64,000 nucleotides of DNA from Cytobacillus gottheilii (GCF_001636345.1 NZ_KV440945.1:1518975-1582974); one strand, 5' to 3'. Counted from the first letter of the stretch, positions 18,932 to 28,118 are shown. The notes: generated by a model from the letters alone, not told the origin. Numbers and translations: made by a program.

Positions 18932-20707
18932 ATGTTTGGCAGAACTTATGAATGTGGTCATATCAACAGCAGCCATATTGGCGAAACTGTTACATTAAAA
19001 GGATGGGTGCAAAAGCGACGCGATCTTGGAGGACTTATTTTTATCGACCTTCGTGACCGTACGGGGATTGTGCAAATCGTGTTTAACCCGGAAGTTTCAA
19101 AAGAAGCATTAGAAACAGCAGAAAAAATCAGAAATGAATATGTTCTTGATGTGATAGGAACGGTTGTTGCCCGTCAGGAAGGCACAGTAAATGAAAATTT
19201 AAAAACAGGTGAAATTGAAATTTCAGTTGCAACTGTGAACATTATTAATGAAGCGAAAACACCTCCATTTGTAATTGAAGATCAAACAGATGTGTCTGAA
19301 GATATCCGTCTGAAATACCGATACTTAGATATGCGCAGACCAGCTATTTTTGAAACATTAAAAATGCGCCACCAAGTCACAAAAACAATGCGTAATTTCC
19401 TTGATGAAGAAGGATTCATTGATGTAGAAACACCCATTTTAACGAAAAGCACACCTGAAGGGGCTCGCGATTATTTAGTGCCTAGCCGTGTACATCCAGG
19501 CGAATTCTATGCACTTCCGCAATCACCGCAGATTTTCAAGCAGCTATTAATGGTTGGCGGATTTGAAAAATACTACCAGATCGCCCGCTGTTTCCGTGAT
19601 GAAGACTTGCGTGCAGACCGTCAGCCTGAATTTACACAGCTTGACATCGAAACAAGCTTCATGAGCCAGGATGATATTATTGCAATGATGGAATCAATGA
19701 TGACAAAAATCATGAAGGATGTTAAAGGCATTCAGATTGAAACACCATTTAACCGGATGCCATACCAAGAGGCGATGGACCGATTTGGCTCAGATAAGCC
19801 GGACACACGCTTTGCAATGGAATTAACAGACGTGTCTGCTATTGTGAAAGAATCTGGTTTTAAAGTATTCGCAGGAGCTGTTTCATCTGGCGGGCAGGTT
19901 AAAGCGATAAATGTGAAAAACGGTGCATCAGCTTACTCTCGTAAAGATATCGATGCGCTAACAGAATTCGTTGCCAGATATGGCGCAAAAGGCCTTGCAT
20001 GGCTGAAAGCGGAAGATGAAGGTTTAAAAGGGCCAATTGCTAAGTTTGTCAGCCCTGAAGAAGAAAGTGAGCTAAAATCGGCGCTTTCAGTTGAAACAGG
20101 AGACCTACTTTTATTCGTAGCTGATAAAAAGAACGTGGTTGCAGATGCACTAGGTGCACTTCGTTTAAAAATCGGTAAAGAACAGAATCTGATTGATCAA
20201 AGCAAATTCAATTTCTTATGGGTAACAGATTGGCCATTGCTTGAGTATGCAGAGGATGAAGGCCGCTATTATGCAGCACACCATCCATTCACAATGCCGG
20301 CGCGCGAAGATCTGCATTTATTGGACAGCAATCCTGATCAGGTGAAGGCACAGGCATATGACTTAGTTTTAAATGGCTACGAGCTTGGCGGCGGATCCCT
20401 TCGTATATTCGAACGTGAAGTCCAGGAAAAAATGTTTGAAGTGCTTGGCTTCTCAAAAGAAGAAGCAAGAGAGCAATTCGGCTTCCTGCTTGAAGCATTC
20501 GAATATGGAACACCTCCGCATGGCGGAATTGCACTCGGTCTTGACCGTTTGGTGATGCTGCTTGCAGGCAGAACTAATCTGCGCGATACGATTGCATTCC
20601 CTAAAACAGCAAGTGCAAGCTGTGTGCTGACGAATGCACCAGGTGAGGTTAGTGAGACTCAGTTAGATGACTTACACTTAGCTTTAAATCTTAAAAAAAG
20701 TGAATAA
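18932..20707 (+). CDS. aspS: Aspartyl-tRNA synthetase
   Basis: A class IIb synthetase. The 591 residues start with the OB-fold anticodon-binding domain ([29 protein letters not shown]), then motif 2 ([19 protein letters not shown], near residue 222), the bacterial GAD insertion (about 290-410) and motif 3 ([17 protein letters not shown], near 535). GGAGG lies nine bases upstream of ATG. The 6S RNA promoter begins 19 bp after its stop, the same neighbourhood as in B. subtilis. Confidence 0.97.
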   Translation: MFGRTYECGHINSSHIGETVTLKGWVQKRRDLGGLIFIDLRDRTGIVQIVFNPEVSKEALETAEKIRNEYVLDVIGTVVARQEGTVNENLKTGEIEISVATVNIINEAKTPPFVIEDQTDVSEDIRLKYRYLDMRRPAIFETLKMRHQVTKTMRNFLDEEGFIDVETPILTKSTPEGARDYLVPSRVHPGEFYALPQSPQIFKQLLMVGGFEKYYQIARCFRDEDLRADRQPEFTQLDIETSFMSQDDIIAMMESMMTKIMKDVKGIQIETPFNRMPYQEAMDRFGSDKPDTRFAMELTDVSAIVKESGFKVFAGAVSSGGQVKAINVKNGASAYSRKDIDALTEFVARYGAKGLAWLKAEDEGLKGPIAKFVSPEEESELKSALSVETGDLLLFVADKKNVVADALGALRLKIGKEQNLIDQSKFNFLWVTDWPLLEYAEDEGRYYAAHHPFTMPAREDLHLLDSNPDQVKAQAYDLVLNGYELGGGSLRIFEREVQEKMFEVLGFSKEEAREQFGFLLEAFEYGTPPHGGIALGLDRLVMLLAGRTNLRDTIAFPKTASASCVLTNAPGEVSETQLDDLHLALNLKKSE

Positions 20708-20725
20708 TTGCCTATTCCTTACTCA

Positions 20726-20754
20726 TTGTAAGAGCTTTCATTTCGTGATATAAT
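20726..20754 (+). promoter_or_regulatory. Sigma-A promoter of 6S RNA
   Basis: TTGTAA at 20726-20731, 17-base spacer, TATAAT at 20749-20754; the predicted start, around 20761, agrees with the 5' end of the 6S RNA closing stem. Confidence 0.75.
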
Positions 20755-20761
20755 GAGTTCA

Positions 20762-20962
20762 ATTCATAAAGAGTCCTGATGTGTTCGTTGCAATACCTGA
20801 AATTTTGACCGAACATTATTCCTTCGGGAGTCCAGAGTTTCCGAGCCGCGTAAATGCCTCCATGTTAGAGGACTTGCAAATGCAGGAACAGGACACCCAC
20901 CTGCTGAGTGCGGGTTCAAAACGAAGGCACATGAGGCGACGGCATGATTGGGACTCTTTAAC
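20762..20962 (+). ncRNA. bsrA: 6S RNA (6S-1/BsrA type)
   Basis: 6S RNA mimics an open promoter and sequesters sigma-A RNA polymerase. The ends pair (AAGAGTCC at 20769-20776 with GGACTCTT at 20951-20958), giving a long rod about 190 nt in size, the usual length. It lies immediately after aspS, the known position of bsrA in B. subtilis, and has its own promoter and a terminator. Both strands have open frames here but none is gene-like. I identified it by position, closing stem and size rather than by a covariance model. Confidence 0.82.
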
Positions 20963-20979
20963 TTCATAATTGTGATTGA

Positions 20980-21008
20980 AACCCTGCGCTAATTGTGTGG
21001 GGTTTTTT
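20980..21008 (+). terminator. Intrinsic terminator after 6S RNA
   Basis: ACCCTGCGC pairs with GTGTGGGGT (with wobbles) around TAATT, followed by TTTTTT. A group IIC intron begins five bases after the T-run. Confidence 0.8.
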
Positions 21009-21012
21009 GCTG

Positions 21013-22897
21013 GTGCGCCCGGCATGGGTGCAATCTATAGGGTGCAAGTCCCGAGCCACGAAGGCAGTAGTAGTGGTTAGCTTAACGCAAGGGTGTCCGC
21101 GGCGACGCGGAATCTGAAGGAAGCGAGCGGCAAACCTCCGGTCTGAGGAACACGAACTTCATACAAGGCTAGGTATCATTGGATGAGTTTGCCAGACAAA
21201 ACAAAGTCCTTACTGCCGAAGGTGGTACAGAGTAAATGGAGCAGATAGATGGAGGGAAAGATTGTACTCTTACCCGGGGAGGTCTGGTTGGTACGCCAAG
21301 TACACTTGGTAACCTATCTAGAAATAGATAGCTGAACAACCAGAAGTCAGCAGAGGTCATAGTACCTTACCTACTCGAGACGGTAAGGGAAGGACTGAAC
21401 AATTAGGAAGAACGAGAACTAGGCATACAATTCCTGTGTAGAAGCAGACAATCCGAAAGGACTTACTTGAAGGAGGAAGTGGTGAATCCACAGGGGACTT
21501 CATGAGGGAGGAGCAGGAATAACATAATTAGACTTCTACGTTCACGTCGAAAGGAAATATCACATGTTAATGAATCTGATTCTGTCACGGGAAAACTTAA
21601 TAGAAGCACTTAAAAGTGTGGAGAAGAACAAAGGAAGTCACGGCATAGATGGAATGTCCGTAAAATCCCTACGAAGACATCTCTATGAAAACTGGAACAC
21701 CCTATGTGACTCTTTAAGGAAGGGTACCTATCAGCCTACCCCAGTCCGTCGAGTCGAAATCCCGAAACCGAACGGTGGAGTAAGATTACTAGGAATACCG
21801 ACCGTGACAGACCGGTTCATTCAACAGGCAATTGCCCAAGTTTTAACCCCACTTTTTGACCCAATCTTCTCAGAACATAGTTATGGGTTCAGGCCAAGCC
21901 GAAGAGGCCATGACGCTGTTCGTAAAGCAAGGGGATACATAAGTGAAGGTTATAGGTGGGTGATTGATATGGACTTGGAGAAGTTCTTTGACAAAGTGAA
22001 TCATGATAAGTTGATGGGGATATTGGCAAGCAGAATCCAAGACCGATTGGTCTTGAAATTAATACGGAAATATCTCCAAGCAGGAATCATGATAAATGGT
22101 GTAGTCTACGATGCAGAAGAAGGAACACCACAAGGAGGCCCCCTGAGCCCTCTTCTTTCGAATATCCTTTTGGATAAGCTTGATAAAGAGTTAGAAAGGA
22201 GAGGTCACAAGTTTGTCCGCTACGCCGATGATTGTAATATCTACATGAAATCGAAGAAAGCTGGAGAACGTGTGATGAACTCGATTACATGTTTTATTGA
22301 GCAGAAATTAAAGCTCAAAGTGAACAGGGATAAATCAGCGGTTGACCGCCCGTGGAAACGAAAGTTCCTTGGCTTTAGCTTTACGATTAATAAGAAACCG
22401 AAGGTTCGAATAGCCAACGAAAGTATTAAAAGGCTTAAAGCTAAAATACGAGAGTTAACCTCCCGTTCCAAATCCATTTCCATGGAAGGTAGAATTGAGA
22501 AACTAAATCAATATCTAACGGGATGGTGTGGATATTTTGCATTAGCCGATACACCTAGCAAATTTAAAGAATTTGATGAGTGGATTAGGAGAAGACTTCG
22601 TATGATTGAATGGAAACAATGGAAGAATCCGGGGACAAGAGTAAGAAAACTCAAGGGCTTAGGTGTTCCAGACCAAAAGGCATACGAATGGGGAAACTCC
22701 AGAAAGAGATATTGGAGAATAGCCTCTAGTCCGGTTCTAAACAAAACCCTCAATAACTCTTATTGGAGTAATCGAGGGCTCAAAAGTCTATATCAAAGAT
22801 ATGAATTTCTACGTCAAACTTAATTGAACCGCCGTATACCGAACGGTACGTACGGTGGTGTGAGAGGTCGGGGGTTAGCCACCCCCTCCTACTCGAT
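21013..22897 (+). mobile_element. Group IIC (bacterial class C) intron, copy 1
   Basis: The 5' end GTGCGCCCGGCATGGGTGC fits the GUGYG start of group II ribozymes. A ribozyme region of about 550 bp (domains I-IV) precedes the reverse transcriptase gene. After it comes domain V (GAACCGCCGTATAC ... GTACGTACGGTGGTG, 22826-22862) and domain VI with a candidate branch A in CCTACTCGAT, ending near 22897. The boundaries are inferred from consensus. Insertion directly behind an intrinsic terminator, in the transcribed orientation, is the known target preference of class C introns. Confidence 0.9.
21564..22823 (+). CDS. ltrA: Group IIC intron-encoded reverse transcriptase/maturase
   Basis: A 419-residue intron-encoded protein that splices the intron RNA and reverse-transcribes it at a new site. 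It closely resembles the Geobacillus GsI-IIC enzyme as I remember it: PVRRVEIPKPNGGVRLLGIPTV, GYRWVIDMDLEKFFDKVNHD, EGTPQGGPLSPLLSNI, the catalytic RYADDCNIY, and the thumb/X region VDRPWKRKFLGFSF. There is no H-N-H endonuclease domain, as expected for class C. ATG 21564 follows AAAGGA. All RT motifs are intact, so the enzyme could be active. Confidence 0.95.
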   Translation: MLMNLILSRENLIEALKSVEKNKGSHGIDGMSVKSLRRHLYENWNTLCDSLRKGTYQPTPVRRVEIPKPNGGVRLLGIPTVTDRFIQQAIAQVLTPLFDPIFSEHSYGFRPSRRGHDAVRKARGYISEGYRWVIDMDLEKFFDKVNHDKLMGILASRIQDRLVLKLIRKYLQAGIMINGVVYDAEEGTPQGGPLSPLLSNILLDKLDKELERRGHKFVRYADDCNIYMKSKKAGERVMNSITCFIEQKLKLKVNRDKSAVDRPWKRKFLGFSFTINKKPKVRIANESIKRLKAKIRELTSRSKSISMEGRIEKLNQYLTGWCGYFALADTPSKFKEFDEWIRRRLRMIEWKQWKNPGTRVRKLKGLGVPDQKAYEWGNSRKRYWRIASSPVLNKTLNNSYWSNRGLKSLYQRYEFLRQT

Positions 22898-22999
22898 TTG
22901 TTATAAAAGAATTGGAAAAATTTTAAAATTAATGGTGAAATTCATTTTAATGGCTGTTACATTCATTTTGAACGTACAAACAAAATGGAGGTAATAAGG

Positions 23000-23452
23000 A
23001 TGAAAAGAAAAATTGAAAATTTGCCCGCAGCACGTATTGCGTATATTCGGCATGTTGGACCTTATGGGATGGGGAATCTTGAAGCGATGAGGAGAATAAA
23101 AGAGTGGGGAAGGGAAAACGGGCTGATGCAGGGAGAAGGGGTCATTGTGGGAATATCCCATGACGATCCGGGGACGACACAGCTTGAACAATGCAGATAT
23201 GATGCGGGAATTGTAATCGCTGAGGGAATGCTTTTGGATGATTCAGTTTGTGAGGGAGTTCTTTTGCCAGGAAGATATGCTATTTACGAAGTTGAGCATA
23301 CAGCCGAAGCAATCGGGACAGCCTGGGGCAAGATATTTATGGATCTTACGCGAGATGGATTACGTGTGGACATGGAGAGGCCGGCATTTGAGCGATATTC
23401 CGAGGAAAAGGTAGAGAGGCATCTCTGTGAGATTTGTGTACCTGTTAAATAG
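23000..23452 (+). CDS. Stand-alone GyrI-like (SbmC/AraC effector-binding fold) protein
   Basis: A 150-residue single-domain protein of the GyrI-like small-molecule-binding fold. Typical elements are the N-terminal LPAARIAYIRHVGPYG, the central VGISHDDPGTT, CRYDAGIVI and the LPGRYAIYEVEHTAEAIGTAWGKIF segment near residue 95-118; such proteins bind hydrophobic ligands, and E. coli SbmC inhibits gyrase. There is no DNA-binding domain. ATG 23000 is preceded by GGAGG at 22987-22991. It lies alone between the intron and a repeat array, in a segment absent from the B. subtilis locus. The ligand is unknown. Confidence 0.85.
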   Translation: MKRKIENLPAARIAYIRHVGPYGMGNLEAMRRIKEWGRENGLMQGEGVIVGISHDDPGTTQLEQCRYDAGIVIAEGMLLDDSVCEGVLLPGRYAIYEVEHTAEAIGTAWGKIFMDLTRDGLRVDMERPAFERYSEEKVERHLCEICVPVK

Positions 23453-23470
23453 TGGGGGTTTATTGGGTTT

Positions 23471-23925
23471 GATAGGAAACTTGAGAATTTTGATAGGAAA
23501 GTCGGAAAATTTGATAGGAAACCGAGAGATTTTGATAGGAAACCCAAAAAATTTGATAGGAAAGTCAGGAATTTTGATAGGATAAACCAAAACTTTGATA
23601 GGAACCCGAGGAATTTTGATAGGAAACTCGAAATTTGATAGGAAACCGAGGATTTTTGATAGGAAACCCAAAAAATTTGATAGGAAAGTCAGGAAATTTG
23701 ATAGGATAAACCCAAACTTTGATAGGAAAGTCATGAATTTTGATAGGATAAACCCAAACTTTGATAGGAAACTCGAAATTTGATAGGAAACCGAGAGATT
23801 TTGATAGGAACCCGAGGATTTTTGATAGGAAACCCAAAAAATTTGATAGGAAAGTCAGGAAATTTGATAGGATAAACCCAAACTTTGATAGGAAACCCAG
23901 AAAATTTGATAGCAAACCAAAATCT
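23471..23925. repeat. Tandem array of 22 GATAGG-headed units (19-21 bp)
   Basis: Twenty-one exact GATAGG units plus a final GATAGC, each followed by a short variable part and an AATTT/CTTT end. The variable parts fall into a few types that recur in the same order (see findings). Reading frames stay open on both strands (FDRK/FPIK-like periodic peptides) only because of the repeat composition; none has a ribosome binding site. It fills the gap between the GyrI-like gene and the adhE terminator. Confidence 0.95.
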
Positions 23926-23995
23926 GCCTTGATCATTCTCATGAAAAACAAGCATTCCAGGCTCAAAATAAAACAAATTCCTTCATAAACACAAA

Positions 23996-24027
23996 AAAAC
24001 CGGAGAATCAAATAGATTTTCTCCGGT
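23996..24027 (-). terminator. Intrinsic terminator after adhE
   Basis: AACCGGAGAA pairs with TTCTCCGGTT; on the minus strand the stem is followed by TTTTTTT. Confidence 0.9.
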
Positions 24028-24043
24028 TTCAGCTATTAATCTA

Positions 24044-26638
24044 TTACCAAGCCTGGCGATAAATCTCAGCGAGCTCCGTAATCAGCGGGAGTTTTGGATT
24101 AGCGGTTGTGCACTGATCTTCAAATGCGCGTTCTGCTAAGAAATCAACTCTGCTTTCAAATATTTCTTTATTTACGCCGTTTCCTTGAAGGGTCATTGGG
24201 ATTTCCAGCACTTTTGCCAAGTCGCAGATAGCTTGAATCAGCGAATTTACGCCTTCTTCTGTTGTTCGGGCAGGCAATCCTAGTGTTCTCGCAATTTCCG
24301 CATAGCGTTCGTCCGCAACAAAGCGTTCATATTTAGGGAATGCGGTGAATTTTTTCGGTTTGATTGCATTATAGCGAATTACATGAGGCATGAGGATTGC
24401 ATTGGCACGGCCATGTGCAATATGAAATTCTGCGCCAAGCTTGTGGGCAAGGCTATGATTGATTCCTAAAAAGGCGTTAGCAAATGCCATTCCGGCGATG
24501 GTGGAGGCGTTATGCATTTTTTCCCTTGCCAATTCATCTGCTCCATTACGATAAGCTTTAGGCAAATAATCAAAGACAAGCTGAATGGCTTTCATGGCTA
24601 GACCGTCTGTGTAATCATTTGCCATGACGGAAACATAAGCCTCGATGGCATGTGTTAAAACGTCCATGCCTGTATCTGCCGTAATATGCTTCGGTACGGT
24701 CATAACATATTGAGGATCAATGATGGCAACGTCAGGCGTTAACTCATAGTCTGCCAAAGGGTATTTAATATTTGCTTCTTTATCGGTAATAACAGAGAAG
24801 GAAGTGACTTCAGAGCCAGTGCCAGATGTTGTGGGTATCGCGACAAATTGTGCTCTCTCACCGAGTTTTTTATATTTGACGATTCTTTTTCGGATATCTA
24901 AAAACTTCTGCTTTAACCCAAAAAATTCAGTATCAGGATGCTCGTAAAATAGCCACATTCCTTTGGCTGCATCCATTGCTGAACCGCCGCCAAGCGCGAT
25001 AATCACATCTGGATTAAACTGTGCCATCTGCTCAGCACCTTTTATGACCGTTTCAATTGAAGGATCTGGCTCCACATCAGAAAATATTTCACAATGAACA
25101 TAGTCTGGACGCTTGCGCAGATAATAAAGTACTTTATCGACATAGCCGAGCTTCACCATGCCGGGGTCTGTCACAATAAAGGCTTTCGAGATCTTTGGCA
25201 TTTTTGCTAAATATTGAGTTGAATTCTTTTCAAAATAAACTTTTGGGGGGATTTTAAACCACTGCATATTATTATTCCTTTGTGCCATTTTTTTAATATT
25301 GATAAGATGTACGGCTCCTACATTCGTAGATACAGAGTTTCCTCCGTACGTACCGCAGCCAAGCGTCAATGAAGGCATGTAAGCATTGTAAATATCTCCA
25401 ATTCCTCCTTGAGAGGATGGAGCATTTAAAATAATTCTGCCTGCCTTCATTCGTGTTCCAAATAAGCGCTGCACATGCTCGCTGCTGGAATGAAGAACGG
25501 CTGAATGCCCTAAACCGCCAAATTCCAGCATTTCCTCACATCGTGTTAATCCTTCTTCAAGGCTGTTTACTTTATAGCAGGCAAGAACAGGGCTAAGTTT
25601 TTCCCGGGATAATGGATAGTCTGCGCCAACACCTTTTAGCTCGGCTACCAGAATTTTTGTTCCTTCTGGCACATGGAAACCGGCTTTTTCAGCGATTGCA
25701 GCTGCAGGCATCCCTACAATTTCGGCATTGATAGCACATGTGTGTTTATTAATGACAAGTTTCTCAAGCTTCTTCTTCTCATCAGGATTAACAAAATAAC
25801 AGCCATTTTCAATCATTTCATTTTTGACTTCATTGTAGATTTCTTTATCAATGATGACCGCTTGCTCAGATGCACAAATCATCCCGTTGTCAAAGGTTTT
25901 GGAGAGAATTAAATCATTGATGGACCGTCTGACATTAGCTGTTTTTTCAATATAGCAAGGAACGTTTCCAGGCCCAACGCCTAGAGCGGGCTTTCCTGAG
26001 CTGTACGCAGATTTGACCATTCCGGATCCGCCGGTTGCAAGGATAAGTGAGACATCAGGGTGTGTCATTAATTGCTGTGTAGCAGCCAGAGATGGTGTTT
26101 CAATCCATTGAATACAATGCTCGGGAGCACCGGCCTGTATGGCCGCATCCCGCAGAATACGCGCCGCTTCACTGCTGCATTTTTGTGCAGAAGGATGAAA
26201 AGCAAATATAATTGGATTTCTTGTTTTTATTGAGATGAGAGCTTTAAACATGGTTGTTGACGTTGGATTCGTAACAGGTGTCACTCCAGCAATAACGCCG
26301 ATCGGTTCAGCAATTTCATAGATGCCTTCATGTTTGTTTTCATGGATGATGCCAACCGTTTTATCGTATTTGATATTGTGATAGATGTATTCTGTTGCAA
26401 ACATATTTTTAATAATTTTATCTTCATAGACACCTCTGCCGGTTTCCTCTACAGCAAGCTTGGCAAGCGGCATATGCTGGTCAAGTCCTGCAAGAGCCAT
26501 TGCTTTGACAATACGATCGATTTTTTCTTGAGAAAAACTGCTGAAATTTTTTAATGCCTGCAGTCCATTGGCAGCAAGCTGGTCAACTTCTGTTAAAACT
26601 GAAGCTTTTTCTGTTAGTTGTTTTTCATCAATAGCCAT
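24044..26638 (-). CDS. adhE: Bifunctional acetaldehyde-CoA/alcohol dehydrogenase AdhE
   Basis: AdhE reduces acetyl-CoA to ethanol via acetaldehyde, regenerating NAD+ during fermentation; the family forms spirosome filaments. The 864 residues hold an N-terminal aldehyde dehydrogenase with catalytic Cys255 (FDNGMICASEQ) and a C-terminal iron alcohol dehydrogenase from about residue 450 (ALGGGSAMDAAKGMW, metal-ligand region HITADTGMDVLTHAIEAY, NHSLAHKLGAEFHIAHGRANA). ATG 26638 follows GGAGGG. A near-perfect Rex operator lies 20 bp upstream, so expression should rise when NADH is high. The gene is absent from the corresponding B. subtilis locus. Confidence 0.96.
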   Translation of the reverse strand: MAIDEKQLTEKASVLTEVDQLAANGLQALKNFSSFSQEKIDRIVKAMALAGLDQHMPLAKLAVEETGRGVYEDKIIKNMFATEYIYHNIKYDKTVGIIHENKHEGIYEIAEPIGVIAGVTPVTNPTSTTMFKALISIKTRNPIIFAFHPSAQKCSSEAARILRDAAIQAGAPEHCIQWIETPSLAATQQLMTHPDVSLILATGGSGMVKSAYSSGKPALGVGPGNVPCYIEKTANVRRSINDLILSKTFDNGMICASEQAVIIDKEIYNEVKNEMIENGCYFVNPDEKKKLEKLVINKHTCAINAEIVGMPAAAIAEKAGFHVPEGTKILVAELKGVGADYPLSREKLSPVLACYKVNSLEEGLTRCEEMLEFGGLGHSAVLHSSSEHVQRLFGTRMKAGRIILNAPSSQGGIGDIYNAYMPSLTLGCGTYGGNSVSTNVGAVHLINIKKMAQRNNNMQWFKIPPKVYFEKNSTQYLAKMPKISKAFIVTDPGMVKLGYVDKVLYYLRKRPDYVHCEIFSDVEPDPSIETVIKGAEQMAQFNPDVIIALGGGSAMDAAKGMWLFYEHPDTEFFGLKQKFLDIRKRIVKYKKLGERAQFVAIPTTSGTGSEVTSFSVITDKEANIKYPLADYELTPDVAIIDPQYVMTVPKHITADTGMDVLTHAIEAYVSVMANDYTDGLAMKAIQLVFDYLPKAYRNGADELAREKMHNASTIAGMAFANAFLGINHSLAHKLGAEFHIAHGRANAILMPHVIRYNAIKPKKFTAFPKYERFVADERYAEIARTLGLPARTTEEGVNSLIQAICDLAKVLEIPMTLQGNGVNKEIFESRVDFLAERAFEDQCTTANPKLPLITELAEIYRQAW

Positions 26639-26658
26639 GATTAAACCCTCCGATTAAA

Positions 26659-26676
26659 TTGTGAAATATTTCACAT
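26659..26676. promoter_or_regulatory. Rex (redox-sensing repressor) operator upstream of adhE
   Basis: TTGTGAA-ATAT-TTCACAT is an almost perfect match to the Rex consensus TTGTGAA-N4-TTCACAA. It lies just upstream of the adhE ribosome binding site. Rex releases DNA when NADH/NAD+ rises. Confidence 0.85.
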
Positions 26677-26695
26677 GATAGATTTAAAAAATAAA

Positions 26696-26923
26696 CTATG
26701 CATTTACAGGGTTGCGGGGCACTTTTTTGAAAGTGATGTCCGTAAAGATTTTAGAGCTTCTTTTAACAATGACGACATAATTGACAGTCCAAATATAAGT
26801 TGGGATAGGATCATCCTCCGCAAAAAACATTGATTCAAATGCATCACCAATTACTGCTTCAAACGATGTTTGCGTATACTCCTCACGATCTGTTGTGAAA
26901 GGCATCCACTCATAGACCATCAT
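26696..26923 (-). CDS. Small hypothetical protein upstream of adhE
   Basis: A 75-residue product that I do not recognise. It is acidic in the first half (TDREEYTQTSFEAVIGDAFES), then has a beta-rich hydrophobic stretch (YIWTVNYVVIVKRS) and a basic tail. No membrane segment or known motif is evident. I chose ATG 26923 (AAAGGAG eight bases upstream) over an in-frame GTG at 26932. It is 57 bp upstream of adhE in the same orientation, so it may share regulation; a weak Rex-like site lies 59 bp upstream of its start. Confidence 0.7.
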   Translation of the reverse strand: MMVYEWMPFTTDREEYTQTSFEAVIGDAFESMFFAEDDPIPTYIWTVNYVVIVKRSSKIFTDITFKKVPRNPVNA

Positions 26924-26932
26924 ATCAATCAC

Positions 26933-27327
26933 TCCTTTTCTTTTTCTGAATATAGAATAGCATATGCATGATGAAATAAGATTGTGAAATGTTGAACAAA
27001 TTATGAATTATGGAAATTTATTCTATTAACAAATTAGTTATGTTGTATACTGCTTTTTAGATCAATTAATCGGAAAAAGTAAGAAGAGATCGATAGAACT
27101 TAGAATTGATTGAGTGAATTTGGAAAATAATCAATTGATACCTCCAATTTTTCTTTAGTCGGTTTCAATGACGCGAGGTCCAGGTTTAAAGCCGTTAACC
27201 TGGAGTGAAAGAGTGTAACTAATATATTCCTATCGAACTACTTGTATTTATAAAGAAGTATGATATATTCATTATCGGGTAAATGATAATATATAAGTTG
27301 ATTACAATCGTTTGGAGTTGAATAAAT
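26933..27327. other. Non-coding interval between the small gene and tcdA, with three hairpins
   Basis: No gene is visible in these 395 bp. Three inverted repeats stand out on the + strand: AATTGATT/AATCAATT (27105-27156 region), TCCAGGTT/AACCTGGA (27179-27204) and ATTATC/GATAAT (27266-27290). None is followed by a T-run. It may be a structured 5' leader of tcdA. Confidence 0.45.
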
Positions 27328-28095
27328 ATGTTGCATCAGTTTTCTAGAAATGAGCTTGCGATCGGCAAGGAAGGTATAGACATCATGAAAAATAGTACGG
27401 TTGCCGTACTGGGAATTGGCGGAGTAGGAACGTTTGCAGCGGAAGCGCTTGCCCGCTCTGGTGTCGGCAGACTGATTCTTGTTGATAAAGATGATGTGGA
27501 TATCACCAATGTGAATAGACAAATTATTGCTTTATTATCAACAGTCGGTCAGCCGAAAGCGGATTTGATGAAAGAAAGAATCAAAGATATTAACCCGGAT
27601 TGCGAAGTCATCGCACTAAAAATGTTTTATACTGAAGAAACGTATGAGCAATTTTTTGAATATGGTTTGGATTTTGTTGTCGATGCTTCTGATACGATTT
27701 CATATAAAATCCACCTAATGAAAGAATGCTTAAGCCGCAATATCCCTGTTATTTCAAGCATGGGTGCTGCGAATAAGATGGATCCAACCCGTTTTCAGAT
27801 TGCGGATATTTCAAAAACACATACAGATCCAATTGCAAAAGTGATCCGTACCCGCCTAAGAAAAGAAGGCATTCGCAAAGGAATTCCGGTTGTATTTTCC
27901 GATGAAAGTCCAATTGTGATTCGCGAGGATGTACGCAAGGAAGTCGGCAAAGATGATGCTGTAATCCGCAAAGCCAAAATGCCGCCATCTTCGAATGCCT
28001 TTGTTCCTTCTGTAGCTGGCCTGGTCATGGCGAGTTATGTTGTGAGGGAATTATTAAGCGATATTAAAATTTCAATAGTAAAAGATGAGAAATAA
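27328..28095 (+). CDS. tcdA: tRNA threonylcarbamoyladenosine dehydratase (YrvM)
   Basis: An E1-like, ATP-dependent enzyme that cyclises t6A37 of tRNA to ct6A. The 255 residues carry the adenylation Rossmann motif VLGIGGVGTFAAEALARSGV near residue 28, LVDKDDVDITNVNRQ, and DASDTISYKIHL near 125; the family's crossover region and C-terminal membrane-associated helix AGLVMASYVVREL follow. TTTGGAG precedes ATG 27328. In B. subtilis yrvM directly follows aspS and 6S RNA; here about 6.4 kb of accessory DNA separates them. Confidence 0.93.
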   Translation: MLHQFSRNELAIGKEGIDIMKNSTVAVLGIGGVGTFAAEALARSGVGRLILVDKDDVDITNVNRQIIALLSTVGQPKADLMKERIKDINPDCEVIALKMFYTEETYEQFFEYGLDFVVDASDTISYKIHLMKECLSRNIPVISSMGAANKMDPTRFQIADISKTHTDPIAKVIRTRLRKEGIRKGIPVVFSDESPIVIREDVRKEVGKDDAVIRKAKMPPSSNAFVPSVAGLVMASYVVRELLSDIKISIVKDEK

Positions 28096-28118
28096 AAGTC
28101 CAGCAATGGGCTTTTTTT
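28096..28118 (+). terminator. Short intrinsic terminator after tcdA
   Basis: AAGTCC pairs with GGGCTT around AGCAAT, followed by seven T. Confidence 0.7.

Noticed and set aside
20764-21025. Overlapping 62-69-codon frames on both strands in the 6S RNA region
   Set aside because: The sequence is explained by the rod-like 6S RNA with promoter and terminator; none of the frames has translation signals.
23471-23925. CRISPR array
   Set aside because: Units are only 19-21 bp with no constant-length unique spacers and no cas genes nearby; the variable parts recur.
23565-24011. Minus-strand frame of 148 codons (and several shorter ones on both strands) across the GATAGG array, reading FPIK/FLSK or FDRK repeats
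   Set aside because: Open frames exist on both strands at once because the repeat lacks stop triplets; no ribosome binding site or promoter, and units of 19-21 bp shift the frame between copies.
21013-27000. Integrated prophage or conjugative island between 6S RNA and tcdA
   Set aside because: The segment holds only an intron, a GyrI-like gene, repeats and adhE with a small gene; there is no integrase, structural gene or attachment-site duplication visible.
27000-27330. T-box or SAM riboswitch before tcdA
   Set aside because: No AGGGTGG-type T-box sequence and no terminator; hairpins do not match a class I know, so it is listed only as unexplained.
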